NCBI GenBank assembly: GCA_029262415.1
Contig: JAJCZL010000071.1
Location: 1 to 64,000, forward strand
DNA from: Deltaproteobacteria bacterium
Lineage (GTDB): Bacteria; Desulfobacterota; Binatia; UBA1149; JAJCZL01
DNA: 64,000 nucleotides
Direction: 5' to 3'
Numbering within the stretch: position 1 is the stretch's first letter; every line of letters starts with the position of its first letter. Of this stretch, positions 43,295 through 52,566 are shown one piece after another. A model generated the notes under the pieces. That model worked only from the letters and a program-made list of their open reading frames with translations. It had not been told where the DNA came from and ran no database searches. Made by a program: the position numbers and the translations under genes.

Positions 43295-43929
43295 GCGCGT
43301 GGCTCGCCTGAGACGTCGCCGCCGCGTGGGCGCACGGCGTTGCGCGGCCGCCTGCCGAGAGCGTAGATCTCCGAAGAGCCCTTACGGGTCGTGCTCGGCC
43401 GCACCTTAGAGACTTCTTCGAAGGTCTTGCGCATGAGCGCGGTCATCTGCGACTCGCACGTAGAGAATAACTTGATCAGAGCTGCGCCGTGGGGACTGAG
43501 AGCTGCGGCCGCCGTTTGCACGGCGATCTCGACCAACGCCTCGTGGCGCGCGTCGTCGGCTGTTCTGATTCCGCTGAGTTTGGGCGCAAGGTCGCTTAGC
43601 AGGACGTCGGCACGGCCCCCGAGTTCCGCCAGCGTTCGTTTGACGACGGCCGGATCGCGAACATCGCCGACCACAGTACTCACGTTCACCAAGCCGAGGG
43701 GCTCAACCGCAGCGAGGTCTACGCCAACAACGCGACCGTTGTCGCCGACGGCCATCGAGGCAATCTGTAGCCAGCCGCCCGGCCAGCAGCCGAGTTCGAC
43801 TACGCGGGCACCGGGCGCAAACAAACGAAAGCGTTGATCGAGTTCGCGCAGTTTGAGAGCTGCGCGGGAACGAAGGCCTTGGTCTTTGGCAGCACGATAG
43901 GCTGCGTCTTTCCTGTCGTATTTCGGCAC
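43291..43929 (-). CDS. rlmE: 23S rRNA 2'-O-methyltransferase RlmE (FtsJ/RrmJ)
   Basis: 212 residues from GTG 43929, close to the 209 of the E. coli enzyme; the reading from 44025 would add 32 unmatched residues. The SAM site is VVELGCWPGGWLQ. The K-D-K-E catalytic residues are visible: Lys26 (RSRAALKL), Asp113 (LLSDLAPKLSG), Lys153 (ALIKLF), Glu187 (SSEIYA). It methylates U2552 in the A loop of 23S rRNA in late 50S assembly. Divergent from uvrD with 139 bases between. Confidence 0.95.
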   Translation of the reverse strand: MPKYDRKDAAYRAAKDQGLRSRAALKLRELDQRFRLFAPGARVVELGCWPGGWLQIASMAVGDNGRVVGVDLAAVEPLGLVNVSTVVGDVRDPAVVKRTLAELGGRADVLLSDLAPKLSGIRTADDARHEALVEIAVQTAAAALSPHGAALIKLFSTCESQMTALMRKTFEEVSKVRPSTTRKGSSEIYALGRRPRNAVRPRGGDVSGEPRA

Positions 43930-44068
43930 TATCGCTCGACCGCAGCCATTCTCGCCCGCGAGGCATACGCCGCGCTCGGTACTACGTGGCCGCAAACCTA
44001 CCCTGCGCTGCGCTGCAATACACACGAGGGCTTGCCCGCCCGATCAGCCTCGGGCACCATCGCGCGCA

Positions 44069-46249
44069 GTGTCGCTCAATCCCGGTCAGACCGAAGCCGT
44101 CACACACGGAGACGGTCCTCTTCTCGTCCTCGCCGGCGCCGGCAGCGGCAAAACCCGTGTGCTCGTCCATCGTATCGCGCGATTGATCGGCGAGTGCGGC
44201 ATCCCGCCTTGGCGCATCCTCGCCGTCACCTTTACCAACAAGGCAGCGCGTGAGCTGACCGAGCGTTGTCAGCAACTGGTCGGCCCCGAAGCCGCCGACT
44301 TATGGGTCGGCACATTTCACGGCATCTCCGCACGCCTGTTACGCCGCCACGCCGAGGCGATCGGTTACACGCAGCGCTTTACTATCTACGACACCGACGA
44401 CCAGATGCGCATACTCAAGGAGCTGGTCGCCGAACGGAACCTGAGCGACACGTTGTTCAGACCGGACGCCATACGAAGCGCGATCGACGGCGCAAAAAAT
44501 GAAGCACTGTCTCCGCAGGCGATGGCCCGGCGTAGCACCGACCCGTTCATCGAAAAGTCAGCCGAAATCTACACCGCCTACCAGGGGCGCTTGAAGGCGG
44601 CCAATGCAATGGACTTCGGCGACCTGATCACCAACATGCTCGTTCTATTCGACGAGCACCCCGATATTCTCGCGCACTACCAGGAGAAATTCGGGCACGT
44701 TCTGGTCGACGAGTACCAAGACACCAACCACGCGCAGTATTTGATTGTCTCGCGCCTGGCCGCGAGCCACGGCAACCTGTGCGTCGTCGGCGACGATGAC
44801 CAGTCAATTTACGGATGGCGTGGCGCGAATATTCGCAATATCCTCGAGTTTGACCACGACTTCCCCAGTGCGAATGTCGTGTGTCTCAACATCAACTACC
44901 GTTCGACCGCAAACATCATCGAGGCCGCACACGCGGTAATTTCCAACAACGAAGGGCGCCGTGAGAAGCACATGCGCACCGATAACGCGGCAGGTGAGAA
45001 GGTGCAGGTCTACACCGCTTCCGATGAGCGCGACGAGGCGCGCTACATCATCGACGGCGTACACGCGGTATCGAACGACGAAAGCGTGGTGATTTTCTAC
45101 CGTACCCACGCCCAGTCTCGCGCGGTCGAAGAGGCGCTGCTCCGCCATGGCATCCGTTACGCGGTCGTCGGCGGCCTTAAGTTCTACGACCGCAAAGAGA
45201 TCCGTGACCTGATCGCCTATCTGCGCTTCGTCAACAACCCAGACGACGATCAAGCGCTCGCGCGGATCATCAATGTACCCGCCCGACAGGTCGGCAAGAC
45301 GACTTGGGGCAAGCTCAACGCGGAGGCACGCAGCCGCGGCTGCTCAGTTTGGAAAGTCATCTGCTCCGACGAGTCCGTTGCGGGGGTTGCCGGTGCCCCG
45401 CGCACGCGCATCGCCAAGTTCTCTACCCTTGCACAGCCGTGGTTCGAGATGCGAGACGGCAACGTCGCCGATGCGGTGCAAAAGATCACCGAAGATACCG
45501 CCTACGTCGACTACCTCCAGGCCTTGCCCGGCGGCAACGGCGATGCGCGCGTCGAGAACGTTCGCGAGTTGGTAACGGCAGCACAGAACTTCGACGCCGA
45601 CTACGACGCGCGCGAGTTCAGCGACGAAGACCCCGATCTCGGCGCACTCGGCACCTTCTTAGAGCAAGTCGCACTGCAAGCAGACGTCGATCAGTACGAC
45701 GGCAACGCGCGCGTGGTCACGCTGATGACACTGCACAACTCCAAAGGTCTCGAATTCGATCACGTCTTTATCGCGGGGATGGAAGAAGGACTCTTCCCCC
45801 ACTCGCGTTCGATCGACGACGCCGGAATCGAAGAAGAACGCCGCCTCGCCTACGTCGGCATGACACGCGCGCGCAAAACACTCAGCCTGCTTCGCGCGCG
45901 GCGCCGCCACCTGTATGGCACGACACAGCGTAACCTGGCTTCACGTTTCCTCGACGAACTACCCGATGAATTGACGGAGCGTGAATTCGCACCGGTAGAA
46001 CCCGGTGGCTCAGGCGGACCCTTCTTGAATAAGAGCTACGGCTCTTTTGACGCAGCCAAGCCTGAGCCGGTAAAGAGCTACTCGGCCGGAACCTACGAGG
46101 TCGGCATGAGAGTAGCTCACCCACTGTTCGGTGTCGGAACCGTGAGGCGCTCCGACGGTACCGGGGATGCAGAAAAACTGGTCGTGCAGTTCACGCGCGT
46201 CGGCTTCAAAAAACTAGTCGCCCGCTACGCGAAACTCGAGATCGTCTAG
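44069..46249 (+). CDS. UvrD/PcrA-type superfamily 1A DNA helicase
   Basis: 726 residues from a GTG. Motifs in order: I LAGAGSGKTRVL, Ia TFTNKAA, Ib VGTFH, II LVDEYQDTN, III VVGDDDQSIYGWRGA, IV NYRST, V MTLHNSKGLEFDHVF, VI YVGMTRARKTL. The C-terminal region has a PcrA-like Tudor-type segment (GMRVAHPLFGVGTVRRSDG), which in PcrA and UvrD binds RNA polymerase. A 3'-5' helicase for nucleotide-excision and mismatch repair. Either uvrD or pcrA would be a reasonable name. uvrA lies 2.3 kb downstream on the same strand. Confidence 0.95.
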   Translation: MSLNPGQTEAVTHGDGPLLVLAGAGSGKTRVLVHRIARLIGECGIPPWRILAVTFTNKAARELTERCQQLVGPEAADLWVGTFHGISARLLRRHAEAIGYTQRFTIYDTDDQMRILKELVAERNLSDTLFRPDAIRSAIDGAKNEALSPQAMARRSTDPFIEKSAEIYTAYQGRLKAANAMDFGDLITNMLVLFDEHPDILAHYQEKFGHVLVDEYQDTNHAQYLIVSRLAASHGNLCVVGDDDQSIYGWRGANIRNILEFDHDFPSANVVCLNINYRSTANIIEAAHAVISNNEGRREKHMRTDNAAGEKVQVYTASDERDEARYIIDGVHAVSNDESVVIFYRTHAQSRAVEEALLRHGIRYAVVGGLKFYDRKEIRDLIAYLRFVNNPDDDQALARIINVPARQVGKTTWGKLNAEARSRGCSVWKVICSDESVAGVAGAPRTRIAKFSTLAQPWFEMRDGNVADAVQKITEDTAYVDYLQALPGGNGDARVENVRELVTAAQNFDADYDAREFSDEDPDLGALGTFLEQVALQADVDQYDGNARVVTLMTLHNSKGLEFDHVFIAGMEEGLFPHSRSIDDAGIEEERRLAYVGMTRARKTLSLLRARRRHLYGTTQRNLASRFLDELPDELTEREFAPVEPGGSGGPFLNKSYGSFDAAKPEPVKSYSAGTYEVGMRVAHPLFGVGTVRRSDGTGDAEKLVVQFTRVGFKKLVARYAKLEIV

Positions 46250-46263
46250 CCACCCAATGCCGC

Positions 46264-46313
46264 AGCGGCGCCGGTCTTGCCCCAGGCGGCGCGTCTTAGC
46301 GGCGCCGGTCTTG
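46264..46313. repeat. 16-base direct repeat after the helicase gene
   Basis: AGCGGCGCCGGTCTTG occurs at 46264-46279 and 46298-46313, with 18 bases between the copies. The second copy overlaps the stop of the minus-strand gene. Each copy contains the palindrome GGCGCC. It may be a remnant of slippage. Confidence 0.6.
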
Positions 46314-46646
46314 ATAGGACTGCTTCGCCGCCTGCGCCCCCGCGCAGGCGCGGGCCTCGCCGAAGCACGATTCAGGTGGCACAAACGACCGCGCTACAAG
46401 GTGCAACGGTCGAAGTAGACCGTACTCAAGGGCCGCGCCGGCCGGGTAGAGAACATAGCGCAGCAGTGCGAGCGGATGATCGTGTCGGCCGCGTTGATAT
46501 TGCTCAGGCTTCGCGGCACTCGCCAACGTCGGCACCACCAGCGGAGCCGCCAGCAGCGCGGCGATAACGGCAGCAGCCACCCACAGAGTCGTTTTGCGTG
46601 GATTGGTCGCCGGTTGCGTCCCGGCTTGTTCGTGTTCGTTGTTCAT
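46296..46646 (-). CDS. Small single-pass membrane protein, unknown function
   Basis: 116 residues from ATG 46646, with GGAGGTG seven bases upstream, a strong site that decides the start. The N-terminal 20 residues are polar (NEHEQAGTQPATNPRK). Residues about 21-43 form one hydrophobic helix (TLWVAAAVIAALLAAPLVV) followed by a second weak segment (LALLRYVLYPAGAALEYGLL) and a basic tail. No family recognised. Divergent from the acyltransferase gene with a 217-base gap. Confidence 0.7.
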   Translation of the reverse strand: MNNEHEQAGTQPATNPRKTTLWVAAAVIAALLAAPLVVPTLASAAKPEQYQRGRHDHPLALLRYVLYPAGAALEYGLLRPLHLVARSFVPPESCFGEARACAGAQAAKQSYQDRRR

Positions 46647-46863
46647 CGAGGTACACCTCCGCAGAACGCGCCCTGCGTCGCTCAGCATGTTAGGGGAGGT
46701 CACCGCCGAAGCGACCACACCCACGGTCGATACTGTAGCCCGACAGCCTTGACGGAGTCCAGCCCGCCCGCGCGCTCGGGCGCTCTCCTGGTCTGCGCCC
46801 CCCTCATGGCAGCGCGAGCCGAACTGGGAACGGCAGCGCGCATGGGGTTAAACAGCTCGCGCG

Positions 46864-47799
46864 ATGAATCAAGCGAGGTTCACCAGAATAGAAAAGCTTT
46901 CAGCATGGCGGCGGATCGCGCTGCACATCTGGGGGCGCCCGACCGACCCGACCGTTTACGGCAACCTTGAAATCAATATGCGCGAAGCTGTGCGCTACCT
47001 TAAAGAGGTCAACCAACGGTTTCCCGAAACCCAAGTCACGGTCACTCACCTGGTCGTCAAAGCCATCGCAAAAGCGCTGGCAGCCTGGCCGCAGTCCAAC
47101 GCGATCGTGTCACGCCACCGGCTATATATGCGCGACAGTGCCGACGTGTATTGTCAGGTGGCCACCGAATCGGGCAACGATCTGTCGGGGGTAAAGATCA
47201 CCAAGGCCGATACCAAATCGACGGTTGATATCGCCACTGAACTCGCCACCCGGGTACAGCGCGTGCATAGCCGTCAAGACGCGGGTTCGGAACAGACCAA
47301 GAAGGCGCTCGCGCGCATTCCCCACCAATTACTGGGCCGCATCCTACGTGTAACCGAGTGGCTGACCTACGATCTGCGGCTCGATCTGTCCAGGTTCGGC
47401 ATTGCCTACGACCAGTTCGGTGGCGCGATGGTTTCTAATGTGGGCGTATTCGGCATCGGTCACGGCCTCGCACCGCTGGTACCCGTCAGCCGGACGCCGA
47501 TCGTACTGCTCGTCGGCCAGCTCAAAGACAAGCCGATCGCCGAAGACGGCAAGATCGTGATTGCGCCAATGCTGAACATCGGTGCGACGTTCGACCACCG
47601 TGTTATCGACGGCTTTCAGGCCGGCCGCATGGCCAAGATCGTTATCGGCTCCCTCGAAGATCCGTATCGACACTTCGGTCTTCCCAACCGATCCAACTCA
47701 GCTGACGTCCCGGGTCACGGGGATCGCGCCGGTACGAATGGTAAAGATCCGGGTGACACCGCGTGCACGGACCCACCAGCGAAATCTTCTCGGGGGTAA
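46864..47799 (+). CDS. Lipoyl-less 2-oxoacid dehydrogenase acyltransferase (E2-like) domain protein
   Basis: 311 residues from an ATG. It matches only the C-terminal catalytic domain of E2 acyltransferases: NINMR-like substrate loop (NLEINMREAVRYL), VTHLVVKAIAKAL, VSNVGVFGIGHGLAPL and the active-site FDHRVIDGFQAGRMA, with His245 and Asp249 intact. No lipoyl domain and no E1/E3-binding domain are present. It therefore resembles CAT-like free-standing acyltransferases that use CoA esters directly. A helix-rich insert lies at about 120-175. The last 40 residues (Gly/Asp/Thr-rich) are unmatched and encoded where the convergent pgeF gene overlaps for 158 bases. Confidence 0.85.
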   Translation: MNQARFTRIEKLSAWRRIALHIWGRPTDPTVYGNLEINMREAVRYLKEVNQRFPETQVTVTHLVVKAIAKALAAWPQSNAIVSRHRLYMRDSADVYCQVATESGNDLSGVKITKADTKSTVDIATELATRVQRVHSRQDAGSEQTKKALARIPHQLLGRILRVTEWLTYDLRLDLSRFGIAYDQFGGAMVSNVGVFGIGHGLAPLVPVSRTPIVLLVGQLKDKPIAEDGKIVIAPMLNIGATFDHRVIDGFQAGRMAKIVIGSLEDPYRHFGLPNRSNSADVPGHGDRAGTNGKDPGDTACTDPPAKSSRG

Positions 47800-48463
47800 G
47801 ACCGCAGGCGAGCAGGCGAAAGCGGTTGATTCGGCGCAGGTCGAGACGAGGTTTGGCGCCTGTCGGCTCGCCTGCGGGGTAACCGGCGTCGCGAAAACCG
47901 GCTGCAACTTCTGCGGAAACCTCGTAACAGCACGGTCCGATCGACGGACCGAGCGCGGCGAATATGTCGCCCGGCTCGATGCTCGGCCCGGCGGCTCGGC
48001 CGTGCGCGAAGGCGTGCGCAACCGCGGCATCGACGACGCCGGCAATAGTGCCGCGCCATCCAGCGTGAACAGCGGCGGCCCAACGCGGCTCGCCGGTGAT
48101 CGTCGTCGCGAACATCAAGACAGGCACGCAATCTGCCGTGCGCACCGCACCGAATACGCCCGGACGTCCAACCGAGATGGCGTCGGCGGCAACGGCTAAT
48201 GAGAAATCGACGGGTTGTGCTGAACGGTTGGCGCTCGTCGCGAAGGTCAGAGACGGGTCGTCCGCATCGACGACATCTGCACCGTGGACCTGACGTACCT
48301 GAACTGCGCCCTCGGGCGCCGCGTCTCCTCTGCGGCCGAACCCGAACACCAACCCCGGAACGTTTGGCCAGCCGGGAGGGACACTGGTCGATAACTGTGC
48401 ATTGGCAGACGACGCAGGCGGTGCCGTCGGCGAATCCCCCAGGCGGTTTCGAGAATCTTCCAT
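47642..48463 (-). CDS. pgeF: PgeF/YfiH family purine nucleoside phosphorylase-like (laccase domain) protein
   Basis: 273 residues from ATG 48463. Family motifs: QVRQVHGADVVDA, VRTADCVPVLMF, AVHAGWRGTIAG, GPSIGPCCYEV and CTRCHPDLYHSYRRD, which supply the His-Cys-His metal site. Members have been shown to act on adenosine/inosine or on UDP-MurNAc-peptide errors. The conserved core ends at about 47684. The last 13 residues and the tail of the acyltransferase gene share 158 bases on opposite strands. Confidence 0.9.
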   Translation of the reverse strand: MEDSRNRLGDSPTAPPASSANAQLSTSVPPGWPNVPGLVFGFGRRGDAAPEGAVQVRQVHGADVVDADDPSLTFATSANRSAQPVDFSLAVAADAISVGRPGVFGAVRTADCVPVLMFATTITGEPRWAAAVHAGWRGTIAGVVDAAVAHAFAHGRAAGPSIEPGDIFAALGPSIGPCCYEVSAEVAAGFRDAGYPAGEPTGAKPRLDLRRINRFRLLACGLTPEKISLVGPCTRCHPDLYHSYRRDPRDPGRQLSWIGWEDRSVDTDLRGSR

Positions 48464-48560
48464 GAAAACAGCGGCTAACCACACTGGTTGCCAGTGCCAA
48501 TCGCTATGATAGCCTCACGGGTTTGTCCACGCCTCACGCCCTGCACGTGGGAAGGCAACC

Positions 48561-51449
48561 GTGAAGAAGCCCATCAAAATCAGCGGCGCGCGCACGCACA
48601 ACCTCAAGGGAATCAGCTGCAAGTTCCCCGCGCGCAAGACCTCCGTGGTCACCGGCGTCTCCGGGTCGGGCAAGTCTTCGCTGGTGTTCGATACGCTATA
48701 CGCCGAGGGCCAACGGCGTTACGTGCAGTCGCTGTCCACCTACGCACGACTGTTCCTCGAACAGATGGAGCGTCCCGACGTAGATTCGATCAGCGACATA
48801 CCGCCGGCGATCGCGCTGGAGCAGAAGAACGCGATAAAAAACGCGCGTTCGACCGTCGGCACTATCACCGAGGTTCACGATTACCTGCGCCTGCTGCTGA
48901 CCCACGCCGGCGAAATGGCTTGCCTGTCTTGCAAAGGCGAGGTCGGCAACAACGACACCGGATCGGTCACCAAAGCGCTGCTCGAATGGCCCGAGGGCAC
49001 CCGCGTGATGTTCCATGCACGCCTTGCCTTCTTTGCGATGGAGCGCAAGGCAGTGCTGGCCACACTGGCCGAGCAGGGCTACGGCAGGATCGTCGTCGAT
49101 GGTAATGCCGTTGAACTGTCCGAGATCCCCTCAGAACGCGTAGACTTCGAAGGCGTAGACGTCGTGATCGATCGGTTGCGAATCGAGCCGGACCGACGCA
49201 CGCGAATCGCCGAAGCAGTCGAGAAAGGATTCCAACTCGGCGGCGGTACGCTCAGCGTCACATCGCTCGACGACAACCGTACGGAAGAGTTCGTCAAAGC
49301 CTTCGCGTGCCGCGCGTGTCGCCGCGAGTATACTCCACCAAGCGCACACCTGTTTAGCTTCAACAGCCCGCTCGGGGCGTGCACAGCTTGCGAAGGCTTC
49401 GGACGCCTCGTCGATATCGACTACGATAAGGTGATACCGAATAAGCGCCTGTCGCTGAGCGACGGCGCAGTCGCCGCATGGAACACTCCGGCTTTCTCCG
49501 ACGTGCAGCAGGAATTCCTTGCGGCCGCGGAGCGCAAAGGCTATTCGACCGAGCTTCCCTTCAACCAGTTAACTGACGAGGCCAAGGAGTGGGTGGTCGA
49601 AGGCGACAGAGAGAGCCCCGGGATCAAAGGGTTCTTCAAGTGGCTCGAGCAACGTCGTTACAAGACCCACGTGCGCATCCTTCTCGCGCGCTACCGCGCC
49701 TACCACGCCTGCGACCGATGCGAAGGACGCCGACTTAAACCCGAAGCACTGGCGGTACGCATCGGCAGGCGCAACATCGCCGACTTTTGCGCGCTACCGA
49801 TCTCGGAGCTGTCCTCGGCGATCGCGCGGCTTAAGCTTCCGGAAGACGCCAAGGAGCGCACAACATCGGTCATCCGCGAGATCCGCAACCGACTCGGTTA
49901 CCTCGAAGAAGTAGGCCTCGGCTACCTCACCCTCGACCGCCAAGCGCGCACGTTGTCGGGCGGCGAGGCACAACGCATTCACCTCGCGTCAGCGCTCGGA
50001 AGCTCGTTAACCGACACGCTTTATGCGCTCGATGAACCCACCGTCGGGCTGCACCCCCGCGACAGTAAGCGTTTACTCAAAGTTCTCAAGCACATGAACA
50101 AGATGGGCAACACCGTCGTGGTCGTCGAACACGACCCGACGATCATCGAAGGCGCCGATCACGTCATCGATCTCGGCCCGGGCGGCGGACGCAACGGCGG
50201 AGAACTCCTCTACGAAGGAAAACCGTCGGGTCTCAAATCGGTAGAAACCGCAACCGGCCGGCTTCTACTCATTCGCACGCTTCACCGGCAGAAGAAGCGC
50301 GCGACCTCACCGTCTGACCGTGCCATCACGATACGCGGCGCGTCCGAAAACAATCTGAACATCCCACAAGTCGACATCCCGCTCGGCCGACTCGTATGCG
50401 TGACCGGCGTGTCGGGCTCGGGCAAATCTACGCTCGTCGACAAAGTTCTTTATGAGAACTGGCTCAAGGAGAAAGGCCGGGGCGGACAAGAGGCGGGCGC
50501 GTGCGAAGGAGTTGACGGATTTAAGTATGTCGAAGACGTCTTGATGATGAGCCAGGCACCAATCGGCCGTTCGGCACGTTCGAACCCGGCGACCTATTTG
50601 AAGATCTACGATGACATCCGCAAATTGTTCGCGGCTACGCCCGAGGCCAAACGCGGCCGCATCTCCCCGGGCGCGTTTTCGTTCAACACCGTCGGCGGAC
50701 GCTGCGAGCACTGCCAGGGAACCGGGACGATCACGCTCGAGATGCATTTCATGGCCGACATTGAAGTTGCCTGCGATGAGTGCGGAGGCAAACGCTTCAA
50801 GCAAGCGGTGCTCGACGTGCAATACCACGGCATGAATATCACCGACGTACTCGGCATGACGGTCGATGAGGCGCATGAGTTCTTCGCCGACCGCGCAGCC
50901 GTTCGCATGAAGCTGCAGTCGCTACGCTTGGTCGGCCTCGGCTACCTGCAGCTCGGCCAATCGACCTCGACGCTTTCAGGCGGTGAAGCGCAACGACTCA
51001 AGCTGTCTGCGTTTCTCGGCACCGAAGGACTCACACGCGGCAACCTGTTCATTTTCGATGAGCCGACGACGGGCCTGCACTTACAGGACGTCCACACGCT
51101 GATCTCGGTCATGGACGGCCTGGTCGAACACGGCCATTCGGTTCTGGTCGTCGAACACCACACCGATTTCATCTCGCACGCCGATCACATCATCGACCTC
51201 GGCCCTGAAGGCGGTGACGGCGGCGGGAAGATCGTCGTCCAAGGCTCACCCGTCGAAGTCGCCGAGTGCCAAGCCTCCTACACCGGTCACGAACTCAAAA
51301 CGCTGCTTGGGATGAATGAGTCGGAAGCGCCCGGCTCAGCCAAGTCCGGCGACGCCACAAGCAAAACTAACACCAAGCAGACCATGCAAACGACAAAGAA
51401 GGCGGCAGCAAAGGCCCGCCGCACACGCTCGGCGGGAACACCTTCCTAA
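48561..51449 (+). CDS. uvrA: Excinuclease ABC subunit UvrA (UvrA-like)
   Basis: 962 residues from a GTG preceded by GGAAGG. Two ABC modules: Walker A TGVSGSGKSSLVFDTLYAEG and TGVSGSGKSTLVDKVLYENW; signatures TLSGGEAQRIHL and TLSGGEAQRLKL; Walker B LYALDEPTVGLHP and LFIFDEPTTGLHL. Zinc-binding cysteine pairs include CLSCKG, CRACRREY, CTACEGFG, CEHCQGTG and CDECGGKRF. It recognises bulky DNA damage. The second zinc region (EMHFMADIEVACDEC) differs from the canonical EMxFLPDVYVPC, so this may be a UvrA paralogue. A 45-residue Lys/Thr/Ala-rich basic tail is present at the C-terminus. Confidence 0.93.
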   Translation: MKKPIKISGARTHNLKGISCKFPARKTSVVTGVSGSGKSSLVFDTLYAEGQRRYVQSLSTYARLFLEQMERPDVDSISDIPPAIALEQKNAIKNARSTVGTITEVHDYLRLLLTHAGEMACLSCKGEVGNNDTGSVTKALLEWPEGTRVMFHARLAFFAMERKAVLATLAEQGYGRIVVDGNAVELSEIPSERVDFEGVDVVIDRLRIEPDRRTRIAEAVEKGFQLGGGTLSVTSLDDNRTEEFVKAFACRACRREYTPPSAHLFSFNSPLGACTACEGFGRLVDIDYDKVIPNKRLSLSDGAVAAWNTPAFSDVQQEFLAAAERKGYSTELPFNQLTDEAKEWVVEGDRESPGIKGFFKWLEQRRYKTHVRILLARYRAYHACDRCEGRRLKPEALAVRIGRRNIADFCALPISELSSAIARLKLPEDAKERTTSVIREIRNRLGYLEEVGLGYLTLDRQARTLSGGEAQRIHLASALGSSLTDTLYALDEPTVGLHPRDSKRLLKVLKHMNKMGNTVVVVEHDPTIIEGADHVIDLGPGGGRNGGELLYEGKPSGLKSVETATGRLLLIRTLHRQKKRATSPSDRAITIRGASENNLNIPQVDIPLGRLVCVTGVSGSGKSTLVDKVLYENWLKEKGRGGQEAGACEGVDGFKYVEDVLMMSQAPIGRSARSNPATYLKIYDDIRKLFAATPEAKRGRISPGAFSFNTVGGRCEHCQGTGTITLEMHFMADIEVACDECGGKRFKQAVLDVQYHGMNITDVLGMTVDEAHEFFADRAAVRMKLQSLRLVGLGYLQLGQSTSTLSGGEAQRLKLSAFLGTEGLTRGNLFIFDEPTTGLHLQDVHTLISVMDGLVEHGHSVLVVEHHTDFISHADHIIDLGPEGGDGGGKIVVQGSPVEVAECQASYTGHELKTLLGMNESEAPGSAKSGDATSKTNTKQTMQTTKKAAAKARRTRSAGTPS

Positions 51450-51465
51450 CATTCGGAGGTCTCAC

Positions 51466-52482
51466 ATGCAGCACAGACGACTCGGTAAAAGCGCAATCTA
51501 CGTATCCGACATCTGTATGGGTACGATGACTTTCGGCACACAGGTAGACGAAAAGATGTCGCTGCGCGTACTCGACCAATCGCTCGACGCCGGTATCAAT
51601 TTTTTCGATACGGCCGAGAACTACCCGGTGCCGCCCAAGGAAGAATGGGCGGGCGTCACCGAAGAGATCGTCGGACGTTGGTTGAAAACCAAGAACCGCG
51701 ACGCGGTTATCATCGCAACTAAGGTTTGCGGGCCGAGCCACGGCTGGATTCGTGGCTCGATGCGAGCCGGCATGACAGCGCTCGATCGGCACAACATCAA
51801 ACACGCGATAGAGGGCAGCCTCAAGCGCTTGGGAACCGACTACGTCGATCTTTACCAAACCCACTGGCCGGACCACGGTACGGACTACGACGAAACAATG
51901 GAGACACTCGACGAACTGGTGCGCGACGGTAAGGTTCGCGTGCTCGGCTGTAGCAACGAGACGAGTTGGGGCTTGATGAAAAGCATCGAAGCATCCGAGC
52001 GCAACGGTTTCGCGCGCTACCGAACCATCCAAAACAATTTCAGTCTGAACAACCGTCGATTCGAAGATGAGTTGGCGCAAGTCTGCCGCCACGAAGGCGT
52101 GAGCCTGCTCTCCTACTCTCCGATCGGCGGCGGTGTACTCTCAGGCAAGTACAACGACGGCAAGACCCCCGAGGGCGCGCGCTTTAGCAGCTACCTCGAG
52201 CATGGCGGACGGCAGGCCGCAATGGTCAAACGCTTCGTCAACGAACGAACGCTGGCCGCAACCGAGCGATTCATGGCGATCGCCGCCGACGCAGACATGT
52301 CGCCGGTAACGATGGCTACCGCGTGGTCGAAACAACACGACTTCGTCGCCTCGACGCTCGTCGGCGTCTCGCACCAAGATCAACTGCCCGAGATATTTGC
52401 CGCAGCCGACCTGAAGCTCGATCAAGACCTGCTCGAGGCGATCGACGGGGTCTCCAAGGAAATCATGTACCCGATGGGCTGA
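51466..52482 (+). CDS. Aldo/keto reductase
   Basis: 338 residues from ATG 51466, with GGAGG six bases upstream. The TIM-barrel AKR tetrad is present: Asp in FFDTAENYP, Tyr three residues later, Lys in IIATKVCG, His in YQTHWPDHG. The NADPH-binding end is LVGVSHQDQLPEI. The subgroup resembles YghZ/Tas-type NADP-dependent reductases with THWPDHGTDYDETM. Substrate unknown. Starts 16 bases after uvrA. Confidence 0.93.
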   Translation: MQHRRLGKSAIYVSDICMGTMTFGTQVDEKMSLRVLDQSLDAGINFFDTAENYPVPPKEEWAGVTEEIVGRWLKTKNRDAVIIATKVCGPSHGWIRGSMRAGMTALDRHNIKHAIEGSLKRLGTDYVDLYQTHWPDHGTDYDETMETLDELVRDGKVRVLGCSNETSWGLMKSIEASERNGFARYRTIQNNFSLNNRRFEDELAQVCRHEGVSLLSYSPIGGGVLSGKYNDGKTPEGARFSSYLEHGGRQAAMVKRFVNERTLAATERFMAIAADADMSPVTMATAWSKQHDFVASTLVGVSHQDQLPEIFAAADLKLDQDLLEAIDGVSKEIMYPMG

Positions 52483-52566
52483 TCGCTCTGGATCGAACTT
52501 CATTCGCCGGTGACAAATGGGATCACGTCAGATAGGATCCGTATTGAACATACCGGAGGTACCGTC

